Part shown: positions 25,826-34,551 of the stretch, piece by piece
How positions within the stretch are numbered: the first letter of the stretch is position 1
Layout: each line of letters begins with the position of its first letter
Source: Vagococcus humatus
GTDB taxonomy: Bacteria > Bacillota > Bacilli > Lactobacillales > Vagococcaceae
Direction: 5' to 3'
Assembly (NCBI RefSeq): GCF_003950325.1
Contig: NZ_PXZH01000008.1
Span: 1 to 64,000 of the forward strand
DNA length: 64,000 nucleotides
Program-made: the position numbers and the translations under genes
Notes under the pieces: generated by a model
The model's input: only the letters and a program-made list of their open reading frames with translations
What the model was told of the DNA's origin: nothing
The model's database searches: none

Positions 25826-26728
25826 ATGACATGGAAATTATTTGGTGAACTAATTGAAATTAAGGCAAAAACAGCCAGTGTTTTTCCTTTTATCATTGGT
25901 TTAGCCTATTCAGTTTATCATTTTAAGACAGTGAACTGGCTTCATATGGGGTTGTTTTTTATCGCCATGTTTCTTTTTAACATGGTTGTGGACATGTTTG
26001 ATAATTACATGGACTACCATCATGCTACAGAAGGACATGACTATAAAGATAAAACTAATATTATTGGCCGAGAAGGGCTGTCCTTGACGTTTATTCGAAA
26101 TTTAATCATTGGTTTAACAGTTCTATCTGGAGGAATTGGCATATTTTTAACTTATCAGACAGGTTGGCCTTTGCTGTTGTTAGGATTGATTAGTTTTGGG
26201 GTAGGCTTTTTATATTCTGGGGGACCAAGACCGTTATCTAGTTTACCAGTTGGAGAATTAGCATCAGGGATAACTATGGGATATTTAATTCCGTTAATTA
26301 CAGTTTATCTAAATATTTATGACAGTTATTCGTTGACTTGGCAAGTTTTAGGACAAGTGTTCTTTATCTGCTTACCAGGAATATTACCTATTGCTAATTT
26401 GTTATTTGCCAATAATATTTGTGATGTGAAAGAGGACCGGTTAAATTTACGAGTTACTTTGCCTCATTGTTTAGGGAAAAGTCGCTCTTTACGGTTGTTT
26501 CAATGGGTCGCTTATTTACCTTTTGTTTTGATTGTATTGATTTATCTCACACAGGAAGGCCCTTGGACTATTTTATTTAGTTTATTAGTGTTACCTATGA
26601 TTCATAGACAAACGAAAGGTTTCTTACAAAAGCAAATAAAGACGGAAACATTTCCTTTAGCGATTAAAAATTTAGCAATGACTCTATCTCTTTACAGTTT
26701 AACCTTTTTAATAGGAAGTTTCTTCTAA
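25826..26728 (+). CDS. menA: 1,4-dihydroxy-2-naphthoate polyprenyltransferase (MenA)
   Basis: UbiA-family membrane enzyme that joins the polyprenyl chain to DHNA, giving demethylmenaquinone. 300 aa, about eight to nine helices. The first Asp motif lies in VDMFDNYMDYHHATEGHDY near residues 50-70, and the second in NNICDVKEDRLNLRVTLP near 200-215. ATG 25826 follows AGAAAGGA. No menB-F or methyltransferase genes are in the window. Enterococci are known for demethylmenaquinone. It supplies the quinone for cytochrome bd encoded 3 kb upstream. Confidence 0.9.
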   Translation: MTWKLFGELIEIKAKTASVFPFIIGLAYSVYHFKTVNWLHMGLFFIAMFLFNMVVDMFDNYMDYHHATEGHDYKDKTNIIGREGLSLTFIRNLIIGLTVLSGGIGIFLTYQTGWPLLLLGLISFGVGFLYSGGPRPLSSLPVGELASGITMGYLIPLITVYLNIYDSYSLTWQVLGQVFFICLPGILPIANLLFANNICDVKEDRLNLRVTLPHCLGKSRSLRLFQWVAYLPFVLIVLIYLTQEGPWTILFSLLVLPMIHRQTKGFLQKQIKTETFPLAIKNLAMTLSLYSLTFLIGSFF

Positions 26729-26734
26729 TAAAAA

Positions 26735-26767
26735 AACCTAAAGTCAGCAGACTTTAGGTTTTTTTAT
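26735..26767 (+). terminator. Terminator after menA
   Basis: AAACCTAAAGTC pairs with GACTTTAGGTTT around AGCA, followed by T residues. Confidence 0.9.
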
Positions 26768-26795
26768 TTGGCTAGTTAGTGATAATAAGTAAGAT

Positions 26796-27383
26796 TTAAT
26801 GAAGGGAAGATTTCAATGCCCGAGTAATTAGTGGCACCACTAAACAAGCAAAAATAGCTTCTGGTACTCCATTTGTCAGGACAACAGCACCTAATGGTTT
26901 CAGTAACTGAGAGGCATCGACCCCGTATTGTTTCGCTACCACATCTGTATAAAGTATAGCCATAGAGCCTAATACAAGAATGGTATTAGTTAAAGTGGCA
27001 ATAGCAGCAGATGTGATGGACCCAAGGTAGAGATTTTTACTTGCTTGATAGATCCACCGAAAAATAAATCCGGCAACTAATCCTACAATCATTCGCGGTA
27101 ACACTGATACTAATGGGTTTCTAAAAACTAAGGTATCAATAATTGAGGTAGGGGCAACATTTGCTCGAATGAGGGTACACATTCCCCAAATAAATCCCAT
27201 CAACATACCATCTTTAGGTCCTAAAACAATTGCAGCAACAATAACTGTGACATGAATCGTTGTGATACTAATAACACCAAATAAGGGAATATAGCCTAAA
27301 AAGGGAATCATTGCTTGCAGTAAAATGATGGCAATTAAAATCCCTCGAATAGCTACACGGTGGGCAGCATTGGTTTTAGCCAT
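26796..27383 (-). CDS. ECF transporter S component (substrate uncertain)
   Basis: A 195-aa membrane protein with about six hydrophobic segments and the ECF S-component pattern: a cytoplasmic N-terminus (AHRVAIRGILIAIILLQ) and VLGPKDGMLMGFIWGMCTLIRA in the first half, close to the AxxxA-type helix that docks on EcfT. It has no A or T partner nearby, so it probably shares the general ECF module encoded elsewhere. Pantothenate (PanT-like) is one candidate substrate, from vague resemblance only. AAAGGAG precedes the ATG. It is monocistronic on the minus strand. Confidence 0.7.
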   Translation of the reverse strand: MAKTNAAHRVAIRGILIAIILLQAMIPFLGYIPLFGVISITTIHVTVIVAAIVLGPKDGMLMGFIWGMCTLIRANVAPTSIIDTLVFRNPLVSVLPRMIVGLVAGFIFRWIYQASKNLYLGSITSAAIATLTNTILVLGSMAILYTDVVAKQYGVDASQLLKPLGAVVLTNGVPEAIFACLVVPLITRALKSSLH

Positions 27384-27450
27384 AATTCAAAACTCCTTTA
27401 CGCTTAGATAGTGTCTATATCATAATGATAGATTGAAAACTCGTCAAGTA

Positions 27451-28461
27451 TTAGTTAGTTAATCTGACTAAATATCTACCTTGCATGTTTCCTTGTAAAA
27501 TAGTTTGGCAAGCATCAGGGACTTGTTCTAAAGTGATTTCTTGTTGAATATGTTGGGATAAGTCGGCTGGTTTCATCTCCGTTATCATTCTATCCCAAAT
27601 CTGTGTGCGAAGAGACATTGGAACAGCGACAGAATCGATACCAAATAAGTTAACCCCTCGTAAAATATGAGGCAAGACAGTTGTTGTATAGCTAATCCCT
27701 CCAGCATTACCACAAAGAGCTAGGCTTCCTCCGTAATACATTTGAGGTAAGAGTATTTCTAATTGATGTCCTCCTACGGTATCAATGATATAATGAAATT
27801 GTTGAGATAATAACGGTCGTTTTTTATCTGGTGTTATTTCTTCAGGAGTAAAGACTTGGGTCGCTCCAATTTTTTGGAAAAATTCTTTGGCAGAGTCTTT
27901 TTTTCGTGAAAGAGCCCAAACGTTGGTATACCCTAATTGTTTTAACATCTGAATAGCTAAGCTACCAACACCACCAGAAGCACCTGTAACTAAAATGTTC
28001 GGTTGATTTTTAGGTGTCATCTCTCCTTTGGTTTCTAAAGCGTGAATAGCTAAAGCTGCGGTAAACCCAGCTGTTCCAAAGCACATAACTTCTCGGTTAG
28101 TGGCTTGTTTTGGGGTTTTAACCACCCATTCATGAGGGACAGAAACAATTTCACTTAACCCACCTGTATGAGAGACCCCTAAACCGTAACCTGTGACTAA
28201 AACATTGGTTCCAACAGGTAAATCTTCTTGGTTAGACTGGATAACTTTTCCACTAACATCAATTCCTGGAATAATAGGGTAAGAACGAATGACTCCTGAT
28301 TTAGCTTGAGTAGCTAACGCATCTTTAAAATTTAGAGAGGAATAGTCACTTTGAATGGACACATCTCCTTCAGATAGTTCTTCTAATTGGGTTTTTCGGA
28401 TACATGTTTCGATTGTTGAATCAGTTGTTTTAGACAACCATAACGCGTTAAAATTATTCAT
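27451..28461 (-). CDS. YhdH/YhfP-type quinone oxidoreductase-like protein (MDR family)
   Basis: Medium-chain dehydrogenase/reductase without the zinc ligands, 336 aa. N-terminal GroES-like domain with DYSSLNFKDALA and PGIDVSGKV near 40-70, then a Rossmann domain with VTGASGGVGSLAIQML near 155-170 and CGNAGGISYTTTVLPHILRGVNL near 250. YhdH-family members reduce acryloyl-CoA or quinones using NADPH; the true substrate here is unknown. AAGGAGGA precedes the ATG. It is divergent from the pot regulator. Confidence 0.83.
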   Translation of the reverse strand: MNNFNALWLSKTTDSTIETCIRKTQLEELSEGDVSIQSDYSSLNFKDALATQAKSGVIRSYPIIPGIDVSGKVIQSNQEDLPVGTNVLVTGYGLGVSHTGGLSEIVSVPHEWVVKTPKQATNREVMCFGTAGFTAALAIHALETKGEMTPKNQPNILVTGASGGVGSLAIQMLKQLGYTNVWALSRKKDSAKEFFQKIGATQVFTPEEITPDKKRPLLSQQFHYIIDTVGGHQLEILLPQMYYGGSLALCGNAGGISYTTTVLPHILRGVNLFGIDSVAVPMSLRTQIWDRMITEMKPADLSQHIQQEITLEQVPDACQTILQGNMQGRYLVRLTN

Positions 28462-28548
28462 TCTAGTAAATCCTCCTTTAAAATCATATTACTTACTTTA
28501 AGTATAGAAAAATTAGCGGGAAATTGCGACTATTTCTGCCAAAAAAAG

Positions 28549-28577
28549 TTGATTTTACAAGAAATAGAAGGTATACT
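28549..28577 (+). promoter_or_regulatory. Promoter of the XRE-cupin/pot operon
   Basis: TTGATT (28549-28554), a 17-bp spacer, TATACT (28572-28577). The iteron-like repeats at 28601-28650 lie downstream in the untranslated leader. Confidence 0.65.
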
Positions 28578-28600
28578 AACTTTGTTTTTAAACTTTAAGT

Positions 28601-28650
28601 TTACTTTTACATTACTTTTATAGTTTTTGTTTACTTATAGATAACTTTTA
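28601..28650 (+). repeat. Iteron-like operator: four TWACTTWTA repeats
   Basis: TTACTTTTA at 28601 and 28612, TTACTTATA at 28631 and TAACTTTTA at 28642, all in the same orientation. Start-to-start spacings are 11, 19 and 11 bp, so two pairs are each one helical turn apart. They fall between the promoter and the start codon of the regulator, a position for autorepression. The binding protein is inferred to be the XRE-cupin regulator. Confidence 0.55.
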
Positions 28651-28664
28651 GAAAGGAACCCCCT

Positions 28665-29207
28665 ATGGATATTGGAAGTAAAATTAAAAATTTACGGGTG
28701 CAAAAAAATTTAACCCAGGAAGAACTAGGGGAACGAACAGATCTGTCTAAGGGATATATTAGTCAATTAGAAAGAGATTTAAGTTCTCCGTCTATGGAAA
28801 CATTTTTTACTATTTTAGAAGTATTAGGAACCACGCCACAAGATTTTTTTTCAGAAGAGGAAGAGGAACAAAAGGTTGTTTATCAAAAATCAGAGCGTAC
28901 TACCTTTGTGGATGAAGAGCGACTTTATCAAATTGAATGGCTAGTTCCAAGCTCTAATGAAAATATTATGGAGCCTATTTTTTTGACCATGGAAGAACAA
29001 GGAGAGTTTAAAGAGTTTCCCCCTTCTATGTCAGATACTTTTGCTTATGTTATGGAAGGGGAAATTAGTATTCGCTTAGGTGCTAGAGTATATTATGCCA
29101 CTAAGGGAGAATCAATTTACTACCGAGGGACACGTTCCCACCAAATTAAAAATGTTGGAAATAAAGCCGCTAAGTTATTACTTGTGGTAACTAATTCATA
29201 TTTATAG
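28665..29207 (+). CDS. XRE-family regulator with cupin domain (probable polyamine regulator)
   Basis: 180 aa. Residues 5-60 form an HTH ([20 protein letters not shown], then [12 protein letters not shown]); residues 105-178 form a small cupin that includes [20 protein letters not shown]. This is the PuuR-like layout, where the cupin senses a small molecule. It lies 22 nt upstream of potA on the same strand, so it very likely controls spermidine/putrescine import. AGAAAGGAACC precedes the ATG. The four repeats upstream are candidate binding sites. The ligand is not proven. Confidence 0.85.
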   Translation: MDIGSKIKNLRVQKNLTQEELGERTDLSKGYISQLERDLSSPSMETFFTILEVLGTTPQDFFSEEEEEQKVVYQKSERTTFVDEERLYQIEWLVPSSNENIMEPIFLTMEEQGEFKEFPPSMSDTFAYVMEGEISIRLGARVYYATKGESIYYRGTRSHQIKNVGNKAAKLLLVVTNSYL

Positions 29208-29229
29208 AAAAGAAGGAAAGGGTGTTTAC

Positions 29230-30327
29230 ATGGCACAAAATATCATAACATTTCATAATGTTCGAAAAGAATACGATGATCAGGTCGTCTTAAAAGACGT
29301 TAGTTTTGAAATTGAACAAGGAAAATTCTATACGTTGTTAGGGCCTTCAGGTTGTGGTAAAACGACTATTTTGCGTTTAATCGCAGGGTTTATTGAAGCT
29401 AATCAAGGAGATATCAGGTTAGAAGGAAAAAAAGTCAATGATATTCCTGCTAACAAACGTAAAGTAAATACAGTTTTCCAAGATTATGCCTTGTTTCCTC
29501 ATTTAAATGTGTTCGATAATGTAGCTTTTGGTCTACGAATTAAAAAACTACCTAAAAAACAGATTGAACAAAAAGTGAAGGACGTTTTGCGAATGGTTCA
29601 GTTATCTGGTTTTGAAGAGCGAGAAATTAGTGAAATGTCTGGAGGACAACGGCAACGAGTAGCGATTGCGAGAGCTTTAGCTAATGAGCCAGAAGTCCTG
29701 CTTTTAGACGAACCTTTGTCGGCCTTAGATTTAAAGTTAAGAAAAGACATGCAATATGAGTTGCGTGAACTACAGCAGCGTTTAGGAATTACCTTTATTT
29801 TTGTTACCCACGATCAAGAAGAAGCTTTAGCTATGAGTGATGAGATTTTTATTTTAAACAAAGGGGAAATTGTCCAAAGTGGGACGCCTGTTGATATTTA
29901 TGATGAACCAATTAACCGCTTTGTAGCAGACTTTATCGGCGAAAGTAATATTGTTAAAGGTAAAATGGTAGATGATTATCTAGTTGAGTTTGTTGGGAAA
30001 AAATTTGAATGTGTCGACGGTGGTATGGGTAAAAATGAATCCGTAGAAGTCGTTTTAAGACCAGAAGATATTCAAATCACTTCCCCAGAAAAAGGTAAGA
30101 TGCACGTAACTGTGGATACTCAACTTTTTAGAGGAGTTCACTATGAAATTGTTTGTTTAGATGAAGAGGGGAATGAATGGGTCGTTCATTCTACTAGAAA
30201 AGCGACTGAAGGAGCTCATGTTGGTTTGTTTTTTGAACCAGAAGATATTCATGTTATGCGTTTTGGAGAATCAGAAGAAGAATTTGATGCTCGACTTGAA
30301 AGTTACGAAGAAGAACAGGAGGGATAA
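29230..30327 (+). CDS. potA: Spermidine/putrescine ABC transporter ATP-binding protein
   Basis: 365 aa. ABC domain with GPSGCGKTT near 38-46, [14 protein letters not shown] near 138 and [11 protein letters not shown] near 158, then a C-terminal TOBE regulatory domain ([10 protein letters not shown] onward, ending in [13 protein letters not shown]). PotA is the energising subunit of the PotABCD polyamine importer. GAAAGGGTG lies before the ATG. It is second in the operon after the regulator and 2 nt before potB. Confidence 0.94.
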   Translation: MAQNIITFHNVRKEYDDQVVLKDVSFEIEQGKFYTLLGPSGCGKTTILRLIAGFIEANQGDIRLEGKKVNDIPANKRKVNTVFQDYALFPHLNVFDNVAFGLRIKKLPKKQIEQKVKDVLRMVQLSGFEEREISEMSGGQRQRVAIARALANEPEVLLLDEPLSALDLKLRKDMQYELRELQQRLGITFIFVTHDQEEALAMSDEIFILNKGEIVQSGTPVDIYDEPINRFVADFIGESNIVKGKMVDDYLVEFVGKKFECVDGGMGKNESVEVVLRPEDIQITSPEKGKMHVTVDTQLFRGVHYEIVCLDEEGNEWVVHSTRKATEGAHVGLFFEPEDIHVMRFGESEEEFDARLESYEEEQEG

Positions 30328-30329
30328 GT

Positions 30330-31145
30330 ATGATGACAAAAGCTCGGCGTGTCTATTCCATTCCTTATGTTCTCTGGTTGCTTTTATTTGTGATTGCTCC
30401 AGTGTTGTTGATTGTGTATCAATCCTTTATTGGGATGGATGGAAGTTATACGCTAGATAATTATAAAACCTATTTTGCTTCTAGCACTTATTTAAGAATG
30501 ACCTTTAATTCAGTTTTATATGCATTTTTAATTACATTGATTGTGCTAGTCATTTCATATCCAGCTGCTTATATTTTAAATAAAACCAAGCACAAGCAGT
30601 TATGGTTAATGCTAATTATTTTACCAACCTGGGTGAATTTATTACTTAAAGCTTATGCTTTTATTGGTATTTTTAGTATGCATGGTAGTGTCAATCATTT
30701 TCTAGAATTTATTGGCATAGGCCCTAAACAACTTTTGTTTACTGATTTTAGTTTTATTTTTGTGGCAGCCTATATTGAAATTCCTTTTATGATTATGCCT
30801 ATCTTTAATGCGTTAGAAGAGATGAACCCTTCATTTATTAGCGCCAGCGTAGATTTAGGGGCTAATGCTTGGCAGACTTTTTGGCAAGTTATTTTCCCGC
30901 TATCTTTAAACGGGGTGAAAAGTGGTGTCCAAGCTGTATTTATTCCTTCTTTAAGTTTATTTATGTTAACGCGTTTAATCGGAGGAAACCGAGTAATTAC
31001 CCTTGGAACAGCCATTGAAGAACATTTTATGGTGACACAAAACTGGGGGATGGGTTCAACTATTGGTGTAGTGCTAATTATTGCTATGTTAGCTATTATG
31101 TTAGTCACTGGAGAGAAAAAGAAAAAAAGGAGGCGAGCTAACTAA
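30330..31145 (+). CDS. potB: Spermidine/putrescine ABC transporter permease PotB
   Basis: 271 aa with six membrane helices. The binding-protein-dependent transport signature (EAA loop) lies near residues 165-190 (ISASVDLGANAWQTFWQVIFPLS region). AGGAGGGA precedes a double ATG. Its stop overlaps the potC start by one base. Confidence 0.93.
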   Translation: MMTKARRVYSIPYVLWLLLFVIAPVLLIVYQSFIGMDGSYTLDNYKTYFASSTYLRMTFNSVLYAFLITLIVLVISYPAAYILNKTKHKQLWLMLIILPTWVNLLLKAYAFIGIFSMHGSVNHFLEFIGIGPKQLLFTDFSFIFVAAYIEIPFMIMPIFNALEEMNPSFISASVDLGANAWQTFWQVIFPLSLNGVKSGVQAVFIPSLSLFMLTRLIGGNRVITLGTAIEEHFMVTQNWGMGSTIGVVLIIAMLAIMLVTGEKKKKRRRAN

Positions 31146-31975
31146 TGAAAAAGAAAATTAATTGGCCTAACATTTATTTGTTTTTTGTGTTCATTTTACT
31201 GTACTTGCCGATTTTTTATTTGATTTTTTATTCCTTTAATAGTGGCGGTAATATGAATCACTTTAGTGGGTTTACCTTAGAAAATTATCAAGCAGTGTTT
31301 GAAGATAAACGCTTGATAGGCATTGTGCTAAACACTTTTCTATTAGCCTTTTTATCTGCTTTATTAGCTACGATGATTGGTGTGTTTGGTGCCATGATGA
31401 TTTACTACACGAAAAAAAGACAAGCTCGTAATACGTTACTAAGTTTTAATAATATTTTGATGGTATCACCAGACGTTATTATAGGAGCAAGTTTTTTAAT
31501 CTTCTTTACTTTTTTAGGAATACGTCTAGGTTTTTCATCAGTTCTGTTATCTCACGTAGCGTTTAGTATTCCAATTGTAGTTTTAATGGTTTTGCCTAAA
31601 CTTCAAGAGATGAACGATTCTATGATCGACGCCGCAAAAGATTTAGGAGCTAATGCTTGGACGGTTATTAGTAAAGTCATCATTCCTTCTATTACGCCAG
31701 GAATTATTGCAGGCTACTTTATGGCATTTACTTATTCATTAGACGATTTCGCAGTAACTTTCTTTGTAACAGGTAACGGTTTTTCTACATTGTCAGTTGA
31801 AATTTATTCCCGGGCTAGACAAGGAATTAGTTTAGAAATTAATGCATTAAGTGCTTTATTATTTCTATTTTCTTTATTCCTAGTGATTGGTTATTATTTT
31901 ATTAGCCAAAGTAATATGTCTAAAAAACAGCGACGTCTTCGTAAACAGCATGAGGAGGTAGCTCATATTCTATGA
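31145..31975 (+). CDS. potC: Spermidine/putrescine ABC transporter permease PotC
   Basis: 276 aa, six helices, with the EAA-loop element MIDAAKDLGANAWTVISKV near 158-176. The start ATG shares its A with the last base of the potB stop (TAATG); AAAGGAGG lies upstream inside potB. The C-terminus is basic (KKQRRLRKQ). The potD start overlaps its end as ATGA. Confidence 0.93.
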   Translation: MKKKINWPNIYLFFVFILLYLPIFYLIFYSFNSGGNMNHFSGFTLENYQAVFEDKRLIGIVLNTFLLAFLSALLATMIGVFGAMMIYYTKKRQARNTLLSFNNILMVSPDVIIGASFLIFFTFLGIRLGFSSVLLSHVAFSIPIVVLMVLPKLQEMNDSMIDAAKDLGANAWTVISKVIIPSITPGIIAGYFMAFTYSLDDFAVTFFVTGNGFSTLSVEIYSRARQGISLEINALSALLFLFSLFLVIGYYFISQSNMSKKQRRLRKQHEEVAHIL

Positions 31976-33045
31976 AAAATTTAAAAGTTTTATTTATTGG
32001 CATTTTAGCGATTATCGGGGTTTTGTTTGTGTCTAGTCGCCAATTAGAGAAAGCCCAGGGATTTTCAGGGAGTAATACGGTAACGATTTATAACTGGGGA
32101 GATTATATCGATCCAGCTCTGTTAAAAAAGTTTGAAAAAGAGACTGGGTATAAGGTAAGTTATGAAACTTTTGACTCCAATGAAGCTATGTTCACTAAAA
32201 TTCAACAAGGTGGAACAGGCTATGATATTACGATTCCTAGTGAATACATGATCCAAAAAATGATGAAAGCAGATATGTTAGTTCCTTTAGACTATGGGAA
32301 GATCAAAGGGATGCAGCACATTGATTCTCGTTTTTTAGATTTGGATTTTGATCCTGAAAATAAGTATTCTATTCCTTATTTTTGGGGAACTTTAGGGATT
32401 ATTTATAACGATAAATTTGTGGCTAAACAAGATATGCAGCATTGGGATGATTTATGGCAAAAAGGTTTAGCCAACAATGTTATGCTGATTGATGGTGCTA
32501 GAGAAGTAATTGGTTTGTCGTTAAATAGCTTAGGTTATTCGCTAAATAGTTTGAATAATAAAGAACTAACTCAAGCATCTAAAAAATTAGATAGTCTTCC
32601 TACAAATGTTAAAGCTATTGTAGCAGATGAAATTAAGATGTATATGATCAATGAAGAAAGTGCTGTGGCTGTTTCATTTTCAGGGGAAGCAGCTGAAATG
32701 TTAGATGGCAACGATCATCTCCATTATGTTATTCCATCAGAAGGTTCTAATTTATGGTTTGATAATATTGTGATTCCTAAAACCGTTCGGAATAAAGAAG
32801 GTGCCTATGCGTTTATTAATTTTATGTTGAAACCAGAAAATGCAGCTCAAAATGCTGAATACATTGGTTATTCGACTCCTAATAAAGAAGCGTTGGACTT
32901 ACTGCCAAAAGATATTTCCCAAGATAAACAGTTTTATCCAGATGATAGTACTATTTCTCATTTGGAAGTATATAAAGACTTAGGTCCAGAATATTTAGGA
33001 ATTTACAATGATCTATTTTTAGAATTTAAAATGCACCGAAAATAA
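31972..33045 (+). CDS. potD: Spermidine/putrescine-binding protein PotD
   Basis: 357 aa. Residues 5-22 are a hydrophobic N-terminal segment; no lipobox cysteine follows, so it is membrane-anchored or cleaved rather than a standard lipoprotein, as also seen in streptococcal PotD. The binding-protein core begins TVTIYNWGDYIDPALLKKFE and carries FDSNEAMFTKIQQGG, YDITIPSEYM and the acidic/aromatic polyamine pocket (IPYFWGTLGI). It overlaps potC by 4 nt and ends the operon with a strong terminator. Confidence 0.93.
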   Translation: MKNLKVLFIGILAIIGVLFVSSRQLEKAQGFSGSNTVTIYNWGDYIDPALLKKFEKETGYKVSYETFDSNEAMFTKIQQGGTGYDITIPSEYMIQKMMKADMLVPLDYGKIKGMQHIDSRFLDLDFDPENKYSIPYFWGTLGIIYNDKFVAKQDMQHWDDLWQKGLANNVMLIDGAREVIGLSLNSLGYSLNSLNNKELTQASKKLDSLPTNVKAIVADEIKMYMINEESAVAVSFSGEAAEMLDGNDHLHYVIPSEGSNLWFDNIVIPKTVRNKEGAYAFINFMLKPENAAQNAEYIGYSTPNKEALDLLPKDISQDKQFYPDDSTISHLEVYKDLGPEYLGIYNDLFLEFKMHRK

Positions 33046-33083
33046 AACACAAGCAAGTCTTAATAGGGCTTGCTTGTGTTTTA
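33044..33083 (+). terminator. Terminator of the pot operon
   Basis: AAAACACAAGCAAG pairs with CTTGCTTGTGTTTT around an 11-nt loop, followed by ATT. Confidence 0.85.
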
Positions 33084-33144
33084 TTATTTTCAGGATTGAA
33101 GATATGATACACTTATGACAAAGAATAAAAGAAAGGTGAGTGCC

Positions 33145-34524
33145 ATGGAAATTCACGAGATTGTGTCTAAGCAACGCCAATTTTTTAATAAACAACATAG
33201 TCAACCGATTGCTTATCGACTTTTTCAATTAGATCGCTTAGAAAAGCTAATTAAAACCTACGAAAAAGAGTTATTGGCAGCTTTGAAAAAAGATTTAGGG
33301 AAACAGTCAACGGAAGCCTATATGACTGAAATTGGTTTAGTTTATCGCAGTCTTAATCAAATGAAAAAAAATCTAACTACTTGGTTAAAACCGACAGCTG
33401 TTTCCACTCCGTTTTATTTACAACCAGCTAAAAGTAAGGTAGTGAAACGTTCTTATGGTGTGTGTTTGATTATTTCTCCTTATAACTATCCTGTTTTGTT
33501 AGCTATGGATCCACTTATAGGTGCCATTGCAGGAGGGAATACGGTCGTGTTAGGTTTATCTGAACACACTCCCTATGTTAACCAAGTATTGTTTACTAGT
33601 TTTCAAGAGTTTTTCTGCTCAAACTATATTTATTTATATGAAAGTAACCAAAAAAATAATCAATTGGTTTTAAAAGAACAGTTTGATAAAATATTTTTTA
33701 CAGGGAGTCCCAAAGTAGGTCAAATTGTTTTAGAAGCGGCTAGTCAATACTTAACCCCTACTACCTTAGAATTAGGTGGAAAAAGTCCTGCAGTTGTCTT
33801 AAAAGATGCTAAACTTAAACAAGCAGCTGAACGGATTGTTTGGGGAAAATTTTTAAATGCAGGGGCTACCTGTGTTGCTCCAGATTATGTATTAGTTGAA
33901 CGTGACGTGTTAGGGCCTTTTTTAACTGAAGTGAAAGAAGCGTTAAGTCGTTTTTACGGTAGACATCCAAGACGTTCTAAAGCCTATGCTAGAATCGGAA
34001 CAGATCAACAGTTAAACCGGCTGATTGAATTACTTAAAGCAGATCAGGATTGGTTGTACTTGGGAGGGAGATATAGTAAAATGAGTCGTTATCTCTCGCC
34101 AACGATTTTACTTGGCAGTTTAGACACACCTATGAATGCGATGGAAAATGAAATTTTTGGCCCTATTTTACCTATTTTAGTAATGGAGAATGAACAAGCA
34201 GGTCATGATTTTATTCGGCAACACGCGACTCCTCTAGCTTTTTATTTGTTTACAGAAAGCAAAAGTAAGCAAACAGATTGGTTAGCTACCCATCAGTTTG
34301 GAGGAGCGACGATTAATGACACTATTTTACACTTAACCAATCACCAATTACCTTTTGGTGGTATTGGTCAATCAGGGATGGGAAATTATCATGGAAAATA
34401 TAGCTTGAGAGCTTTTACCTATGATCAGGCACAGCTAACTCGGTATAATTTTCCTAATTTGCCGGTGATGCACCCTCCTTATACTCCTATCAAGAAACAA
34501 CTTATCCGTCTTTTCTTAAAATAA
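33145..34524 (+). CDS. NAD(P)-dependent aldehyde dehydrogenase (class 3/YwdH type)
   Basis: 459 aa from ATG 33145, which has GAAAGGTGAG upstream; the frame's earlier ATG (33115) lacks a ribosome site. The N-terminus is short, as in class 3 and fatty aldehyde dehydrogenases. LIISPYNYPVLLAMDPLIGAI near 110, FFTGSPKVGQ near 180, LELGGKSP near 205 with the general-base Glu, and NAGATCVAPDYV near 237-248 with the catalytic Cys. A basic/hydrophobic C-terminal tail (IKKQLIRLFLK) may touch the membrane. The substrate is unknown. It is 27 nt upstream of ispE. Confidence 0.85.
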   Translation: MEIHEIVSKQRQFFNKQHSQPIAYRLFQLDRLEKLIKTYEKELLAALKKDLGKQSTEAYMTEIGLVYRSLNQMKKNLTTWLKPTAVSTPFYLQPAKSKVVKRSYGVCLIISPYNYPVLLAMDPLIGAIAGGNTVVLGLSEHTPYVNQVLFTSFQEFFCSNYIYLYESNQKNNQLVLKEQFDKIFFTGSPKVGQIVLEAASQYLTPTTLELGGKSPAVVLKDAKLKQAAERIVWGKFLNAGATCVAPDYVLVERDVLGPFLTEVKEALSRFYGRHPRRSKAYARIGTDQQLNRLIELLKADQDWLYLGGRYSKMSRYLSPTILLGSLDTPMNAMENEIFGPILPILVMENEQAGHDFIRQHATPLAFYLFTESKSKQTDWLATHQFGGATINDTILHLTNHQLPFGGIGQSGMGNYHGKYSLRAFTYDQAQLTRYNFPNLPVMHPPYTPIKKQLIRLFLK

Positions 34525-34551
34525 GTCAATGAAGAAGTGAGGTGGCTCCTT

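Noticed and set aside
31972-32040. PotD treated as defective because it lacks a lipobox Cys
   Set aside because: Streptococcal PotD proteins also lack one; an N-terminal anchor is normal for this group.
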